Origin: Candidatus Sulfurimonas marisnigri
GTDB lineage: Bacteria; Campylobacterota; Campylobacteria; Campylobacterales; Sulfurimonadaceae
DNA: 64,000 nucleotides
Reading direction: 5' to 3'
Assembly (NCBI RefSeq): GCF_015265475.1
Contig: NZ_CP054493.1
Coordinates: 1,178,001 to 1,242,000 of the forward strand
Positions 1 to 9,217 of this stretch are shown here, piece by piece; within the stretch, counting starts at the first letter, position 1, and every line of letters starts with the position of its first letter. The notes under the pieces were generated by a model that saw only the letters and a program-made list of their open reading frames with translations, was not told where the DNA came from and searched no databases. A program made the position numbers and the translations under genes.

Positions 1-247
1 CAGTGTGAATCACATATTTTGCCTTCAAATTTCCTGCAGTTGTTACAGTAGCATCTCCGGTAGGCAAACCATCTGGATAGGTAGATGTTCTAAGCTTTTT
101 ACACTCACTAAGAATTTTCTCTCCACCTGCACGATGTATGGCACCATCCACACCACCTCCACCGAGAAGTGATCTGTTTGCCGCATTAACTACCGCACAT
201 ACATCCTCTTGTGTTATATCTGCTATTTTTATGTTTATATTTTTCAT
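1..247 (-). CDS. Macro-domain protein (ADP-ribose binding or O-acetyl-ADP-ribose deacetylase), 3' end cut off
   Basis: The visible N-terminal 82 residues carry the macro-domain signature: a short beta strand, then residues VNAAN, the glycine-rich [10 protein letters not shown] loop and further on PTGDATVT. This family binds ADP-ribose and many bacterial members (YmdB type) remove acetyl or ADP-ribosyl groups. The C-terminal half lies off the left edge. Two in-frame ATGs exist at 253 and 247; the AGAAGG at 255-260 is well spaced only for 247, so that start is preferred. It is divergent from the methyltransferase gene at 371. The exact substrate cannot be told from this fragment. Confidence 0.85.
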   Translation of the reverse strand, partial: MKNINIKIADITQEDVCAVVNAANRSLLGGGGVDGAIHRAGGEKILSECKKLRTSTYPDGLPTGDATVTTAGNLKAKYVIHT

Positions 248-310
248 TTTCATACCTTCTGGCGTTGGATAGCTTTGTAATTGTACAATATTTGACTTTA
301 TAGATTTGTG

Positions 311-316
311 TATAAT
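311..316 (+). promoter_or_regulatory. Probable -10 element for the methyltransferase gene
   Basis: TATAAT preceded by TGTG, about 55 bases before the start at 371 and inside the divergent intergenic region. There is no well-spaced -35 box, which fits vegetative promoters of Campylobacterota. Inferred from sequence only. Confidence 0.4.
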
Positions 317-370
317 AATTCAATGATATAATTATTTAATCTCTTGTTTATTACAAAAGGAAAACAACCA

Positions 371-940
371 ATGATACCGTTTAATCATCTAGGATTTGTC
401 TTTAAATATTTTGGCTCTGTTATATATCCAAAAAAGGTCTTAGAAGAACTCTGCATATTTTTAGAACCATTGTCTAATAAAGCATCAGTTTTAGATGTCG
501 GAGCAGGGACAGGTATGATGAGTGAGTTAGCATATAGATGCAATAGTGAGCTGAGATATGTAGCGGTAGACCCAGCGAATGGTATGCTCAAATATGCTGA
601 GGATTATGTAGAAATACATATAGCAACTGCAGAAGTACTCCCTTTTGATGATGATAGTTTTGATGCCATACTTATGGGAGAATCACTGCACCACTTTGAT
701 GACCCTGATGTTGCTATGAAAGAAGTTGTGCGAGTTTTGAAGAAAAATGGAAAACTATTTATTTATGATTTTGATAAGGGAACATTTATGGGCAAGAGCC
801 TCTGGGCTATGGAAAAACTATTGGGTGAGCCTGCTCATTTTTATGAAGTACATGTACTAAAAAAGATGCTAGAAGGGAATGGTTTTACCGTTGAAGTAAG
901 CAATCATAGTTGGCGTTATACTGTGAGTGCCACTTTATAA
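371..940 (+). CDS. Class I SAM-dependent methyltransferase (Methyltransf_11 type)
   Basis: 189 residues with the class I fold signatures: motif I DVGAGTG at residues 42-48, an acidic residue in AVDPANGM at the end of strand beta 2, the PFDDDSFDAI stretch before motif II, and ESLHHFDD followed by VVRVLKKNGKLFIYDF. Such small proteins methylate metabolites, quinones or other small molecules; the substrate is not visible here. A longer frame from a TTG at 344 exists, but the AAAAGG at 355-360 lies upstream of the ATG at 371, so the shorter start is used. It converges with acyP, ending 4 bases from it. Confidence 0.85.
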   Translation: MIPFNHLGFVFKYFGSVIYPKKVLEELCIFLEPLSNKASVLDVGAGTGMMSELAYRCNSELRYVAVDPANGMLKYAEDYVEIHIATAEVLPFDDDSFDAILMGESLHHFDDPDVAMKEVVRVLKKNGKLFIYDFDKGTFMGKSLWAMEKLLGEPAHFYEVHVLKKMLEGNGFTVEVSNHSWRYTVSATL

Positions 941-944
941 ATAT

Positions 945-1214
945 TTAATATCTTATTTCAAAATCACCGCTAAATGTCTCATCACATGGGTGTCTCTCTA
1001 TATTTTTTACGATACTTTTGGTCGAGCCTTTTTTGAGTATCTCGATAAATCTATTTATATCATTTTCATTACATGTAACGCAGGCTTCAACAGATCCGTT
1101 TGGCAGGTTTTTAACATATCCGCTAAAGTTTTCTTTGATGGATTTTTCATAAGTACTTTTTCTGTAAAAAACACCTTGTACTCTTCCATTTATAATAAAT
1201 TTATAATTTTTCAT
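945..1214 (-). CDS. acyP: Acylphosphatase
   Basis: An 89-residue protein of the usual acylphosphatase length. It shows the signature GRVQGVFYR (residues 10-18, with the phosphate-binding Arg18) and GYVKNLPNGSVE with the catalytic Asn36. The enzyme hydrolyses acyl phosphates such as acetyl phosphate or carbamoyl phosphate in the cytoplasm. It lies 86 bases downstream of the unknown gene at 1301-1627 on the same strand and may be cotranscribed with it. Nothing unusual is seen. Confidence 0.93.
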   Translation of the reverse strand: MKNYKFIINGRVQGVFYRKSTYEKSIKENFSGYVKNLPNGSVEACVTCNENDINRFIEILKKGSTKSIVKNIERHPCDETFSGDFEIRY

Positions 1215-1300
1215 GAAGATTCCTTCTGTATTAATGTATCAAAATTTTACTTATATTTTAGATATAGATTAAAGTGGAGATTCAGCCTCTGGGATATATC

Positions 1301-1627
1301 TTATAAAGTCTCAATATCAACCAGTTCTACACGCTCACAATCTTTCTTTAGTAACTTTTTAGTTGCTGCATCTTCTTCTGCTAGTACTAGAATATCTGCA
1401 AAGTCATCTTTAGTTACCTCAAATGAATGTAGCTCTTTGGTAGTTTTAATTTTTAAAGATGCGTCTGTACCAGTAGAGAGTAGTGCAATATTTCTAAAAC
1501 CTTTGGCAAATTCACTTTTTATAGCTTTAGCTACTTTTTCGTTCAAAAGTAACTCTTTTAGAGATATCTCTTTATTTAAATCCCCATTACACAGAATTTT
1601 ATATGTTACCATTATTGTCCCATTCAT
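1301..1627 (-). CDS. Small protein of unknown function
   Basis: 108 residues, not recognised. No signal peptide or membrane segment is visible; it is a mixed alpha/beta, lysine- and glutamate-rich, probably cytoplasmic protein with one cysteine (in KKDCERVE). AAAGG lies 6 bases or so before the ATG at 1627, supporting that start; a second Met six codons in is less well placed. The start faces ytoQ across a 126-base divergent intergenic region. The frame is a clean ORF with an RBS, and the overlapping plus-strand frame is the antisense of this gene and acyP, so I take this one as real. Confidence 0.7.
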   Translation of the reverse strand: MNGTIMVTYKILCNGDLNKEISLKELLLNEKVAKAIKSEFAKGFRNIALLSTGTDASLKIKTTKELHSFEVTKDDFADILVLAEEDAATKKLLKKDCERVELVDIETL

Positions 1628-1713
1628 TTCTAGCCTTTTAACCTATTATCGTTCACAATAATATCCTATTGTTTAGGAAAGAACTAAATTTATTGCATAA
1701 TGTCATTTTTTTA

Positions 1714-1724
1714 TATAATATAAT
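1714..1724 (+). promoter_or_regulatory. Probable -10 region for ytoQ
   Basis: Two overlapping TATAAT hexamers (1714-1719 and 1719-1724) lie 30-40 bases before the ytoQ start. TTGCAT at 1693-1698 could act as a weak -35. Inference from sequence only. Confidence 0.4.
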
Positions 1725-1753
1725 GGACTCTAAACTTATAATAAGGAATTAAT

Positions 1754-2185
1754 ATGTACACAGTATATCTTGCAGGAGAAATCCATTCTAACTGGAGAGA
1801 AGAAATTATAATAGGTTGCAAGGGTTGTGATATTAAATTTCTTACACCTGAGCACGACCATCAAAGTAGTGATGATATAGGTAAAAATGTAGTAGGAGAA
1901 CAAGATAGTAGTTTCTACAATGACCATGTTAGTGCAAAAATAAACTCTATGAGAAATCACACCTACATCAAACAATCAGATATAGTAGTTGTAAGGTTTG
2001 GTGAAAAGTATAAGCAATTCAATGCTGCCTTTGATGCTGGATACGCAAATGCACTAGACAAAAAGTTAATAGTTATTCATCCCCAAGAATTTATACATGC
2101 ACTCAAAGAAATTGACGCAGCAGCATCAGCAGTTGTAAACTCTCCATCTCAAGTTGTTGATATACTTAAACATTTAGTGAGATAA
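1754..2185 (+). CDS. ytoQ: YtoQ family protein
   Basis: 143 residues matching the YtoQ family from the start: VYLAGEIHSNWREE, then PEHDHQSSDDIG, the central AKINSMRNHTYIKQSDIVVVRFGEKYKQFNAAFDAGYA split over residues 60-100, and a C-terminal helix. The pattern resembles nucleoside 2-deoxyribosyltransferase-like folds, but the family function is not established. The RBS AAGGA at 1743-1747 fits the ATG at 1754. It converges with the flavoprotein gene ending at 2278. The family call is from memory of conserved motifs. Confidence 0.85.
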   Translation: MYTVYLAGEIHSNWREEIIIGCKGCDIKFLTPEHDHQSSDDIGKNVVGEQDSSFYNDHVSAKINSMRNHTYIKQSDIVVVRFGEKYKQFNAAFDAGYANALDKKLIVIHPQEFIHALKEIDAAASAVVNSPSQVVDILKHLVR

Positions 2186-2223
2186 ATAAACAGCTATTTT
2201 TCAGTTTTACTGGTTATGAATAT

Positions 2224-2237
2224 ATCTACATGTAGAT
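2224..2237. repeat. Perfect 14-bp palindrome between convergent genes
   Basis: ATCTACATGTAGAT reads the same on both strands. It sits in the 92-base gap between the convergent ends of ytoQ and the SQR-like gene and contains the recurrent word CTACATGTAG found at many other places in the window. With no loop it is a poor terminator hairpin. Its role is unknown. Confidence 0.5.
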
Positions 2238-2277
2238 TATATTAAAAGTGGAGATTCAACACAATGGGGCGTAGTCT

Positions 2278-3690
2278 TTACATCAAACCACGCATCATTA
2301 GATGTTTATACATGTGCTTAAGCATATATACATCAAAAACCCACCATGAATAACGTGGAACTGAAATATCTTTCCAAAAAGGTATAGAAGGCATTGGTCC
2401 ATCATAACCAAACTCTGCCATGATTATTTCACCATACCTTGGTTTTAATGGGCAAACTGTGTAGCCATCAAACTTTTCTTCTAATGGTTTGTTACCCATA
2501 ACTGAAATAATATTTTTTGCTACAATCGGTGCATGATGACGAGCAGAACCACCAGTTTTACCCATAGGAATTCCACACACATCACCTATTCCAAATATAT
2601 TTTTATAACGGCGATGTTGAAGAGTAAATTTATCTACTTCAAGCCAACCTTTTTCAGGTCCTTCTTCCCATACTAGATTTGACTCTCTAACAGCTTCAAC
2701 AGGACTCATAGGTGGAACAATATGTAGATAGTCATAATCTAAAACAACTTCCTCCTCCATAGATTCTATCCCCCACTCATCTTTATGCTCATAAATATAA
2801 TGAAAAGTAGCCTTCTTATTTTTTACATCTACTTTAATAAGGTTGTGCTTAAATTTTGTTGACATTCCTTCGTAGCTATCTTGCGCTTTTTGTAGCTCAT
2901 CTGCTATGTTTTTAAGACTAAAAAGTTTTCCCCCTGCAGTCGTGAAAATCATCTCAGTATGAAGTTTTTTCTGCTTTAAATAATCAGCACATAGACAAAG
3001 CATCTTCTGAGGAGCACCACCACATTTAATGGCCGTTCTTGGCTGAGTAAATATAACACGAGGCTTTTTGCCAGACTCTATCTCTTTAGTTATGTCCTTT
3101 AGCCATGTCCAACTTGTTGAACCACCGTCAGCTGTGCCTTTTTCAAAGTCTGAAAGATAAACAGATGAAAGTCCATTTGTTCCTATATCTTCTTTCTTCA
3201 GCCCTTCAATCCAGTCGTAGTTACACGCTGCACCCGTGGCTATAACAAGGTAGTCATAGCTAACATCTTCGCCGTTTCTAAGAGTTATTTTATTGCTATC
3301 AGCATCAATATTTTTAACTTCATCTTTAATCCAATTTACATCACTAGGTATAAAATCATTATTGTTCATGATAATATCTTCAGTCTGGTATACACCTGTT
3401 GCAATAAAAACTTGTCCTGGTTGATAAAGATGAGTTTCATTGGGAGCTATAATAGTGATATCTGGGTTAGAAATTTTTGACTTTAAGTGTGCCATTGCCA
3501 TGATTCCACCAGCGCCTGCACCAATAATTACAATTTTTCCCTTAACATCAGTTGCAGCTTCTGCTTCGCTTGACATTGACCCATTAGCTATTACCATAGC
3601 TGCTACAGGTGAAATTCCTATTAACTTAATGGCATCACGTCTTGATAAATTACTTTCTATATTTAAAGTCTTTTTTGGCTCTTGATTCAT
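2278..3690 (-). CDS. sqr: Tat-exported sulfide:quinone oxidoreductase-like flavoprotein
   Basis: 470 residues. The N-terminus has a twin-arginine signal (SRRDAIKLIG, Arg17-Arg18, then a hydrophobic stretch ending near AEA at 43-45). The FAD-binding GAGAGG motif follows at about 57-62, a second motif IATGA at about 150, and GIGDVCGIPMGKTGG near the C-terminus. Three cysteines sit where SQR and flavocytochrome c sulfide dehydrogenase enzymes have theirs: in GAACNYDW, KCGGAPQK and GDVCG. The C-terminus (YTVCPLKPRYGEIIMAEF onward) is SQR-like. The expected role is oxidation of periplasmic sulfide with electrons passed to quinone. The exact SQR type is not assigned. It is monocistronic by context. 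Confidence 0.8.
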   Translation of the reverse strand: MNQEPKKTLNIESNLSRRDAIKLIGISPVAAMVIANGSMSSEAEAATDVKGKIVIIGAGAGGIMAMAHLKSKISNPDITIIAPNETHLYQPGQVFIATGVYQTEDIIMNNNDFIPSDVNWIKDEVKNIDADSNKITLRNGEDVSYDYLVIATGAACNYDWIEGLKKEDIGTNGLSSVYLSDFEKGTADGGSTSWTWLKDITKEIESGKKPRVIFTQPRTAIKCGGAPQKMLCLCADYLKQKKLHTEMIFTTAGGKLFSLKNIADELQKAQDSYEGMSTKFKHNLIKVDVKNKKATFHYIYEHKDEWGIESMEEEVVLDYDYLHIVPPMSPVEAVRESNLVWEEGPEKGWLEVDKFTLQHRRYKNIFGIGDVCGIPMGKTGGSARHHAPIVAKNIISVMGNKPLEEKFDGYTVCPLKPRYGEIIMAEFGYDGPMPSIPFWKDISVPRYSWWVFDVYMLKHMYKHLMMRGLM

Positions 3691-3816
3691 TATATATCCT
3701 ACTTATTAAATTAATAAGAAAGTATAATGTTATATAACTAAAATAAATCTTAAATAGTAAAATATTTTTTACTTAAATATTATCTAGTTTATAGTGGATA
3801 TTCCATTTTTATTTTT

Positions 3817-6186
3817 TTACAACTCCACAACCCTCTCAAACATCTCTTTAATCTCCATCTCATGGCTAATCAAAAATATCTGCCTGTACTGCTCTTTAAT
3901 GGTGTGAAATGCTTCTAGTATCTCCATCCTTCTTGCTTCATCTTGACTTCCGAACACTTCATCAAACGCTAAGAAACCTATGGAACTAGCACCGCTTAGT
4001 TCTGTTAGAGTTTTTGAGATAGCTATGCGTAGAACTAAGTTTGCTAGGTCTATCTCTCCACCTGAAAATCTCTCTATCGGGTACTTTTTTCCCTCATCAT
4101 AGATGAAAAAGTCGAAGTCGTTGCTTACCTCTATGTGTTGGTATTTGCCTTTTGTTATTTGGGAGTACATCTCAGAGGCAACGCTTGAGATGCGAGGTGC
4201 TACTTTGGCATTTAGTTTTGTCTTAAACTCTGCAAGAGAGAGTTTGATTTTCTCGTAGTCCACTAAGTCATCTTTTTTAGTTTGCACTTTTTTGAGTTGA
4301 GTTTCGTTGTTCTCAAGTGAGTTTTGAATGTTTTTTATCTCGCCGTCTATCTTTGCAGTTTGTACTTTTAGCTCGTTTATAAATGCTGTTTTTGACTCTA
4401 TGGTTTTGAGAAGACCTTCGTGCTCATCAAGTGCGTGTTTATGCTTCACATCGTCATAAATCACGAGTTTAAACTCTGCTTCTTTATCGCTACATGTAGA
4501 GTCTAAAACCTCGATGTTTTTAGTTACGTTTGCTAGGTCGGATTTAACTAAGACAAATCTTTTCAGCTCTGTTTCAAGGCTAAGTAAATGTTTGTATTTT
4601 GGCTCTAACTCAGTAAAATTACTCAAAATAATGTAGTGTTGTTTCTCATCGTAGTTATACTGCTCAAGCTCTTTTAACGCTTCTTTATTTTTGAGACCTT
4701 TTTTCTCTACATGTACAAAATGTTCTTGTGCAGTTTTTAGGTCTTGAAGCTTACTTTGTATAAGATTCAGACTCTTTGAAAGCTCCAAGTGTTCCTTCTC
4801 TTTAGCTTTCTTCTGGGCTTCAAGTGTAGCTTTTTGAGTTTGCACATGTAGAAGTTGTTTTTTAAACTCGGTTATCTTTTTTTGGTGCGTGTTATTTACT
4901 ATATCTACTAGCGAGTTTATAACATTGTCGTACTCTTCTATAAGCGGTCTGGTACATGTAGGGCACTCAGATTCACTCCCTAGCTCTTTAAGTTTTGCTA
5001 TTTTTGAGTTTGTGACGTCTATCTGCTTTTGTTCTCCAGCCATCTCTGCTAGAAGCTCTTTTTCTATGGTGTGTTTAGCTTCTATGTCATCTTGTCTTAT
5101 ATGAAGGTCTTGATCTAAATTCTTTATGTCAAAAGTGTACTGCTCGTACATCTCACACGCTTTTTCTAGAGTGTGAATGTCGGACTTACTTTTAGTGTAC
5201 TGGTCTCTTAAGTTTACTTGCTCTTTTTGTAAACCCTCTTTTTTGAGGTGAAATTCTTTTAGCTTCTCTTGGTTTTTTAGTTGCTCTTGCAGGTTTATGT
5301 ACTCTGATTTTAGGTTGCCTAGCTTGTTTAGTTCTTCTTGTTTGTGCTCTAGCTCGTGAACCTCGGCCGATAGTTTTACTTGGTTCATAACCTCAGAAGA
5401 CTTGGAGTTTTTAGCAAGTTCAAGTTCTGAGAACAGCTTTTGTTTTTGCTCTTTTGTTTTAGCAAAAACCTCTAGTTCTTTTTTTACATGTAGCTCTCGA
5501 CTCTTAATACTCTCAAGCTCTTTTGTTTTACTTTTCTCATCTTCACTAATAGATTTTTTAGCATCTTCATTACTCTTTATTTGCTCTTGTTTTAGCTTTA
5601 TCTCATCTTCACCAAGAAGCACTTCTGCAAATGCACTTATCTCACGTTTTAGCTCTCTGCTTTTCTCAACCAGCTCTTTTTCCACGAAGTCTATCTTCTC
5701 AAGTCCGAGAAGTTTTCGTATCATCTTTTTACGGTCTTCATTTTTTAGAGTGCTTAGGCTTATCAGCTCTTTTTGAGAAGCGAAAAGCGTGTGCATAAAA
5801 GCATCTTTACTCATCTTTGTTAGGTTTACTATGGAAGTTGTAACCTCTTTTGCTCCCGTAGTTGTAAGCTCACCGTTTTTATAAAACTTTGCGTGTGCAC
5901 TTAGAGCTTTTCCACGGAACTCCCGCACCACTTTGTACTCCAAGCTTTCAAACTCAAACTCTAGTTCTACAACAACAGGGTCTTTCACAGATGCATTTGC
6001 ATTTCGAATTAGCTCTTTATTTCCTCTTGTTTTAGCTTCACCGTAAAGTGCAAAAAGTATAGCCTCAAATATGGTAGATTTCCCGCTTCCGTTCTTGCCG
6101 ATGATGCCCACAAGACCCTCGCCAAACTCTATCTCAAATTCGGTGTATTTTTTAAAGTTGGTAAGCTTTATATTAGATAGTATCAT
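3817..6186 (-). CDS. sbcC: SbcC/Rad50-like SMC-type ATPase of the SbcCD nuclease
   Basis: 789 residues from the ATG at 6186, whose N-terminus MILSNIKLTNFKKY is typical of SbcC; earlier in-frame Met codons lie inside sbcD and are not needed. Walker A GKNGSGKST is at 30-38. Long heptad coiled coils flank a zinc-hook CPTC near residue 408. The C-terminal half has the ABC signature RFSGGEIDLANLVLRIA and Walker B FLAFDEVFGSQD. With SbcD it forms the ATP-dependent nuclease that opens hairpins and processes DNA ends. Its start overlaps the end of sbcD by 14 bases, so translation is probably coupled. Confidence 0.93.
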   Translation of the reverse strand: MILSNIKLTNFKKYTEFEIEFGEGLVGIIGKNGSGKSTIFEAILFALYGEAKTRGNKELIRNANASVKDPVVVELEFEFESLEYKVVREFRGKALSAHAKFYKNGELTTTGAKEVTTSIVNLTKMSKDAFMHTLFASQKELISLSTLKNEDRKKMIRKLLGLEKIDFVEKELVEKSRELKREISAFAEVLLGEDEIKLKQEQIKSNEDAKKSISEDEKSKTKELESIKSRELHVKKELEVFAKTKEQKQKLFSELELAKNSKSSEVMNQVKLSAEVHELEHKQEELNKLGNLKSEYINLQEQLKNQEKLKEFHLKKEGLQKEQVNLRDQYTKSKSDIHTLEKACEMYEQYTFDIKNLDQDLHIRQDDIEAKHTIEKELLAEMAGEQKQIDVTNSKIAKLKELGSESECPTCTRPLIEEYDNVINSLVDIVNNTHQKKITEFKKQLLHVQTQKATLEAQKKAKEKEHLELSKSLNLIQSKLQDLKTAQEHFVHVEKKGLKNKEALKELEQYNYDEKQHYIILSNFTELEPKYKHLLSLETELKRFVLVKSDLANVTKNIEVLDSTCSDKEAEFKLVIYDDVKHKHALDEHEGLLKTIESKTAFINELKVQTAKIDGEIKNIQNSLENNETQLKKVQTKKDDLVDYEKIKLSLAEFKTKLNAKVAPRISSVASEMYSQITKGKYQHIEVSNDFDFFIYDEGKKYPIERFSGGEIDLANLVLRIAISKTLTELSGASSIGFLAFDEVFGSQDEARRMEILEAFHTIKEQYRQIFLISHEMEIKEMFERVVEL

Positions 6187-7291
6187 TCGATATATCCTCA
6201 TATTGTGCAAACAGTTCTTGAACTTTAAATTTTAGTCTTTCATACTCTTTTTCTTTCGTCTCTTCTTTGATATGCTCTAAGAAAAACTCCTCTAAAGAGA
6301 GTGCTTCTACGCCATCTATATTTGCCTCGTTTTGCTCATGTATAAACTCTCTTTTTACACTCACACTCATAGCATCAGGGAATAGATTTTTTATATCTGT
6401 GTTTTGAATATCAATAGATTGCAGAGCTGTTAAGTTTGTAAGTCTTACCTCCACAATCGCATCTTTTGTATCACTAGCGTCTAAAGTTTTTAGTGACTCT
6501 TCAAACTCTTCACAATCTATCTCTTTAAGAATTATAGGTCGTATTTTTATCTCTCGATAATCTACATGTAGAGTGTCGTTTAACTCTACATGTATAAAAC
6601 CTTTTGAGTTTCTTTTGTCGTTTAGTGATGTTCTCTCAGTTGAACCGCTGTAGTAAACATTTTCATGTTTGCCGACTTTTCCAAAGCCGTGCCAGTGACC
6701 AAGAGCAACATAGTCCATCATCTTAAATATATACTCTTTGTCGCTCGGGTAAACCCACTCTCCAAACTCTTGCATTAAGTACCAAGCACCAACTGAGCAG
6801 TGCATCATCATAACATTCTTCTTACATGTAGAGATGTTTTCCTCGCAAAGTTCTATCTGAGAGAGTGCCTTTGTATCATCGTTCATGTGGGGCAGGGTAT
6901 GAAACACTATGTCGTCAAACTCCACTTTTTTGTACTCTTGATTGTACGATACATGTAGATTTTTAAAACCCTCAAATATCCTTAAAATAGGGCTACTTAG
7001 ATTAGTTCTAGGAGTTGAGTGATTTCCAGCTATAAGGATAAATGGAATGTCAAGTGAGTCTATGATTTTAAACTGTTCAAGTGCAAAAGTTATAGCACGG
7101 TTTGAGGGGCTAGAGCGGTGAAACAAATCACCAGTGTGTATAATGTAGTCGGGTTTTATAAGTTTGATTTGCTCAACCACTTGAGAGAAAGCGTTATAAA
7201 AATCTGCTTCTCTTTGGTTGATGTTCTCTTCGTTTAAAATATCTAAGTCGTTATACCCTAAATGAGTATCGCTAAAGTGTATTATTTTCAA
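6173..7291 (-). CDS. sbcD: SbcD/Mre11-like exonuclease subunit
   Basis: 372 residues, the normal size for SbcD. Metallophosphoesterase motifs appear in order: HFSDTHLG (Asp8, His10), HTGDLFHR, AGNHST, MMHCSVG and LGHWHGFG. These ligate the two metal ions of the nuclease site. The C-terminal third is the capping and SbcC-binding part. It is the nuclease partner of the overlapping sbcC gene and lies 31 bases after the DUF4824-like gene, at the end of a run of minus-strand genes starting with glmU. Confidence 0.93.
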   Translation of the reverse strand: MKIIHFSDTHLGYNDLDILNEENINQREADFYNAFSQVVEQIKLIKPDYIIHTGDLFHRSSPSNRAITFALEQFKIIDSLDIPFILIAGNHSTPRTNLSSPILRIFEGFKNLHVSYNQEYKKVEFDDIVFHTLPHMNDDTKALSQIELCEENISTCKKNVMMMHCSVGAWYLMQEFGEWVYPSDKEYIFKMMDYVALGHWHGFGKVGKHENVYYSGSTERTSLNDKRNSKGFIHVELNDTLHVDYREIKIRPIILKEIDCEEFEESLKTLDASDTKDAIVEVRLTNLTALQSIDIQNTDIKNLFPDAMSVSVKREFIHEQNEANIDGVEALSLEEFFLEHIKEETKEKEYERLKFKVQELFAQYEDISNDTI

Positions 7292-7322
7292 ATATTTTCC
7301 TGATATAACAACAGCAGTCGTT

Positions 7323-8144
7323 TTATTTTTTATATATTCTTTGAACAGAATTTATCCAAGGCTCATATCTACTGCCATACTTTAACTCTACTTTATATTG
7401 TGGAGATATGCTTTGTCTATTTTTATAATTATTTGCTGTTTTGACATCTTTGAAGACTTGTTTAAATCTATAAGGTAGATAAACGTTTCGTATACTCAGT
7501 TGTTGTATGTAGCCATATATGCTCTTGTCTTTACTACTTTGACCTAGTTTAACAACTCCTTTAACTATTATATAACTAACTTTACTAGTATATTTTCGTC
7601 TCAATTTATCATAATCTAAACCTGCGTCGATAGCAAAAAGTCTTGACGCTGATAACTGTTCACTAGTTAAACTCTCTTTTGCGCGATTATAAGATCTTTC
7701 TCTACCTTTAGAATATTTATTCTCATTATATAAAATCTCATTTGCTACAAAATCTTCTTCTGCTAACTTTAAAGATTCTTTATATGCTTCACCGTCATAC
7801 TCTAGAACTATAAAAGCCTCTTTGCTTTCTTTTTCGTTATTTTTAGAATCTATATATTTATTTGTATCTAATCCTAGCTCTTTTAATTTAGTAGTGTCTA
7901 GCCAATCAACGCCAGGTGAGCGTTTTGTTTTCTTTAGAGTTCTGTAATTTATTCTAAGAGATATGTTGCTGATTTCTTCTTGCATTACATATGGCAGTTT
8001 CAGTTCCCTTTGTGTTAATGTCGTATCAGATGTTGTCTCGCCAGATCTATTGATATATACACCTGTAAGTACAACTAAGTTAGTCGTAATCAATAATATG
8101 AAAGCTGCTAAAAATAGTTTAGAAGAAGAGTTTAATTTTTTCAT
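7323..8144 (-). CDS. Membrane-anchored protein, DUF4824-like
   Basis: 273 residues: a single N-terminal membrane segment (about residues 9-30), then a lysine-rich extracytoplasmic domain with EEISNISLRINYRT, VVLEYDGEAYK-like and SRLFAIDAGLDYDKLRRKY stretches. Family recognition as DUF4824 is from memory and uncertain. It overlaps the end of the preceding membrane-protein gene by 4 bases (ATGA), so the two are almost certainly translated together and may form a functional pair. Function unknown. Confidence 0.7.
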   Translation of the reverse strand: MKKLNSSSKLFLAAFILLITTNLVVLTGVYINRSGETTSDTTLTQRELKLPYVMQEEISNISLRINYRTLKKTKRSPGVDWLDTTKLKELGLDTNKYIDSKNNEKESKEAFIVLEYDGEAYKESLKLAEEDFVANEILYNENKYSKGRERSYNRAKESLTSEQLSASRLFAIDAGLDYDKLRRKYTSKVSYIIVKGVVKLGQSSKDKSIYGYIQQLSIRNVYLPYRFKQVFKDVKTANNYKNRQSISPQYKVELKYGSRYEPWINSVQRIYKK

Positions 8145-9217
8145 GATACCTTCCCTTGTGTATTACTTAGTAGCTTTTCTCTAAATCTTTTTAGCACTAT
8201 AAGTATAAAAACAGCACTTAACCCTATAACTAAAAAGAAGATGTATTTTGGCATCCAAGCCCACCACCAGTTGTAAAACTTTGTATAAAGAAAAATAACA
8301 AAAAATACATTTCCCATATTTGTAACTTCTGCTAAGCCTTTTTTGATACCAATATATATGGCAAAAGCACTAAAGCCAAATCCTAGAAGCTGGTAAAAGC
8401 CCTCTATGAAATTTTTGTCCATATTTATATAGCTTATTACTCCATAATTTGAGAGTACAAGTACAGGCAAGAAGAACAAAAACATAGAAAAATACCTATA
8501 AATGACATCAAAATTTGAGTATTTACTATGGTTTATAAATGAGAGTAAAAATAGAATTAGTGCAATCGGAAAAAAGTTTTCGGGATTATCTGAAAAATTA
8601 ATCCAGTAAGCTCCACCCAAAACTCCAACCTTTACCGATAGAAAAAATGAAAAGAATATAATCCCTACACCTAAAAGTAGTCTTGCATTTAAAGCGTAAG
8701 CCAGTAAAAATGCAAAAAGTGACCATACAAAAAAAGCATTTGGAGATTCTGAGATATTAAATATTTGACCCAACATAGATAGATTTAAAATAAATGTAAC
8801 AAAGGTAAGAAGTCCTGAGATTTTTGTATAGTAATCTCTACTTTGCTGTTTTGATAGATAAGCAGTTAGAAAAAAGAAAACAGTTGGAGTTAAAATAAGT
8901 ATCATAACTTGAGTAGTCTCTACAAAATCACCCCAAAATTGCATGAAAAGAAAAAATATACTAAAAGCTAATCCTAAAGCCGCTAAAAATGAAGCTATCT
9001 TCATACCAAGGCTAATTTGTTTCTCATTTTTAGTTGTCTCTGTGTCAAATTTTAAATAGTAGTTAGATAAAAGTTTTTGATGGTATTGAGATATTTTTTC
9101 GTCTTGTTTGTCAGTAAGAGAAATGATATCTGCGTCTTTTAAAACCTCTAGTTCAGCTTGGAATGACTTTATCTGGTCGGTTCTTTGTTGTGCTGTTAGA
9201 GATGATTTATTTTGCAT
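8141..9217 (-). CDS. Multi-pass membrane protein, DUF2157/DUF4401-like
   Basis: 358 residues. A soluble N-terminal part of about 65 residues with acidic and lysine-rich helices precedes some ten hydrophobic segments, for example LAALGLAFSIFFLFMQF, VMILILTPTVFFFLTAYL and YIFFLVIGLSAVFILIVL. The layout fits the DUF2157/DUF4401 membrane family, whose role is not known. Its ATG directly follows the stop of glmU (TAA then ATG) and its end overlaps the next gene, so it belongs to the glmU transcript. A transport or cell-envelope role would be guesswork. Confidence 0.75.
   Translation of the reverse strand: MQNKSSLTAQQRTDQIKSFQAELEVLKDADIISLTDKQDEKISQYHQKLLSNYYLKFDTETTKNEKQISLGMKIASFLAALGLAFSIFFLFMQFWGDFVETTQVMILILTPTVFFFLTAYLSKQQSRDYYTKISGLLTFVTFILNLSMLGQIFNISESPNAFFVWSLFAFLLAYALNARLLLGVGIIFFSFFLSVKVGVLGGAYWINFSDNPENFFPIALILFLLSFINHSKYSNFDVIYRYFSMFLFFLPVLVLSNYGVISYINMDKNFIEGFYQLLGFGFSAFAIYIGIKKGLAEVTNMGNVFFVIFLYTKFYNWWWAWMPKYIFFLVIGLSAVFILIVLKRFREKLLSNTQGKVS

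Noticed and set aside
927-1661. Long open frame on the plus strand (about 244 codons)
   Set aside because: It is antisense to acyP and the 1301-1627 gene, both with RBS and, for acyP, clear family motifs; its translation is unlike any protein family.
2205-2220. Small inverted repeat CAGTTTTACTG after ytoQ as a terminator
   Set aside because: The stem is only four base pairs and no U-tract follows on the plus strand.
1271-2258. The 14-base word AAAGTGGAGATTCA at 1271-1284 and 2245-2258
   Set aside because: Both are outside genes, but a few 14-base matches are expected by chance in AT-rich DNA of this length and flanking bases differ.
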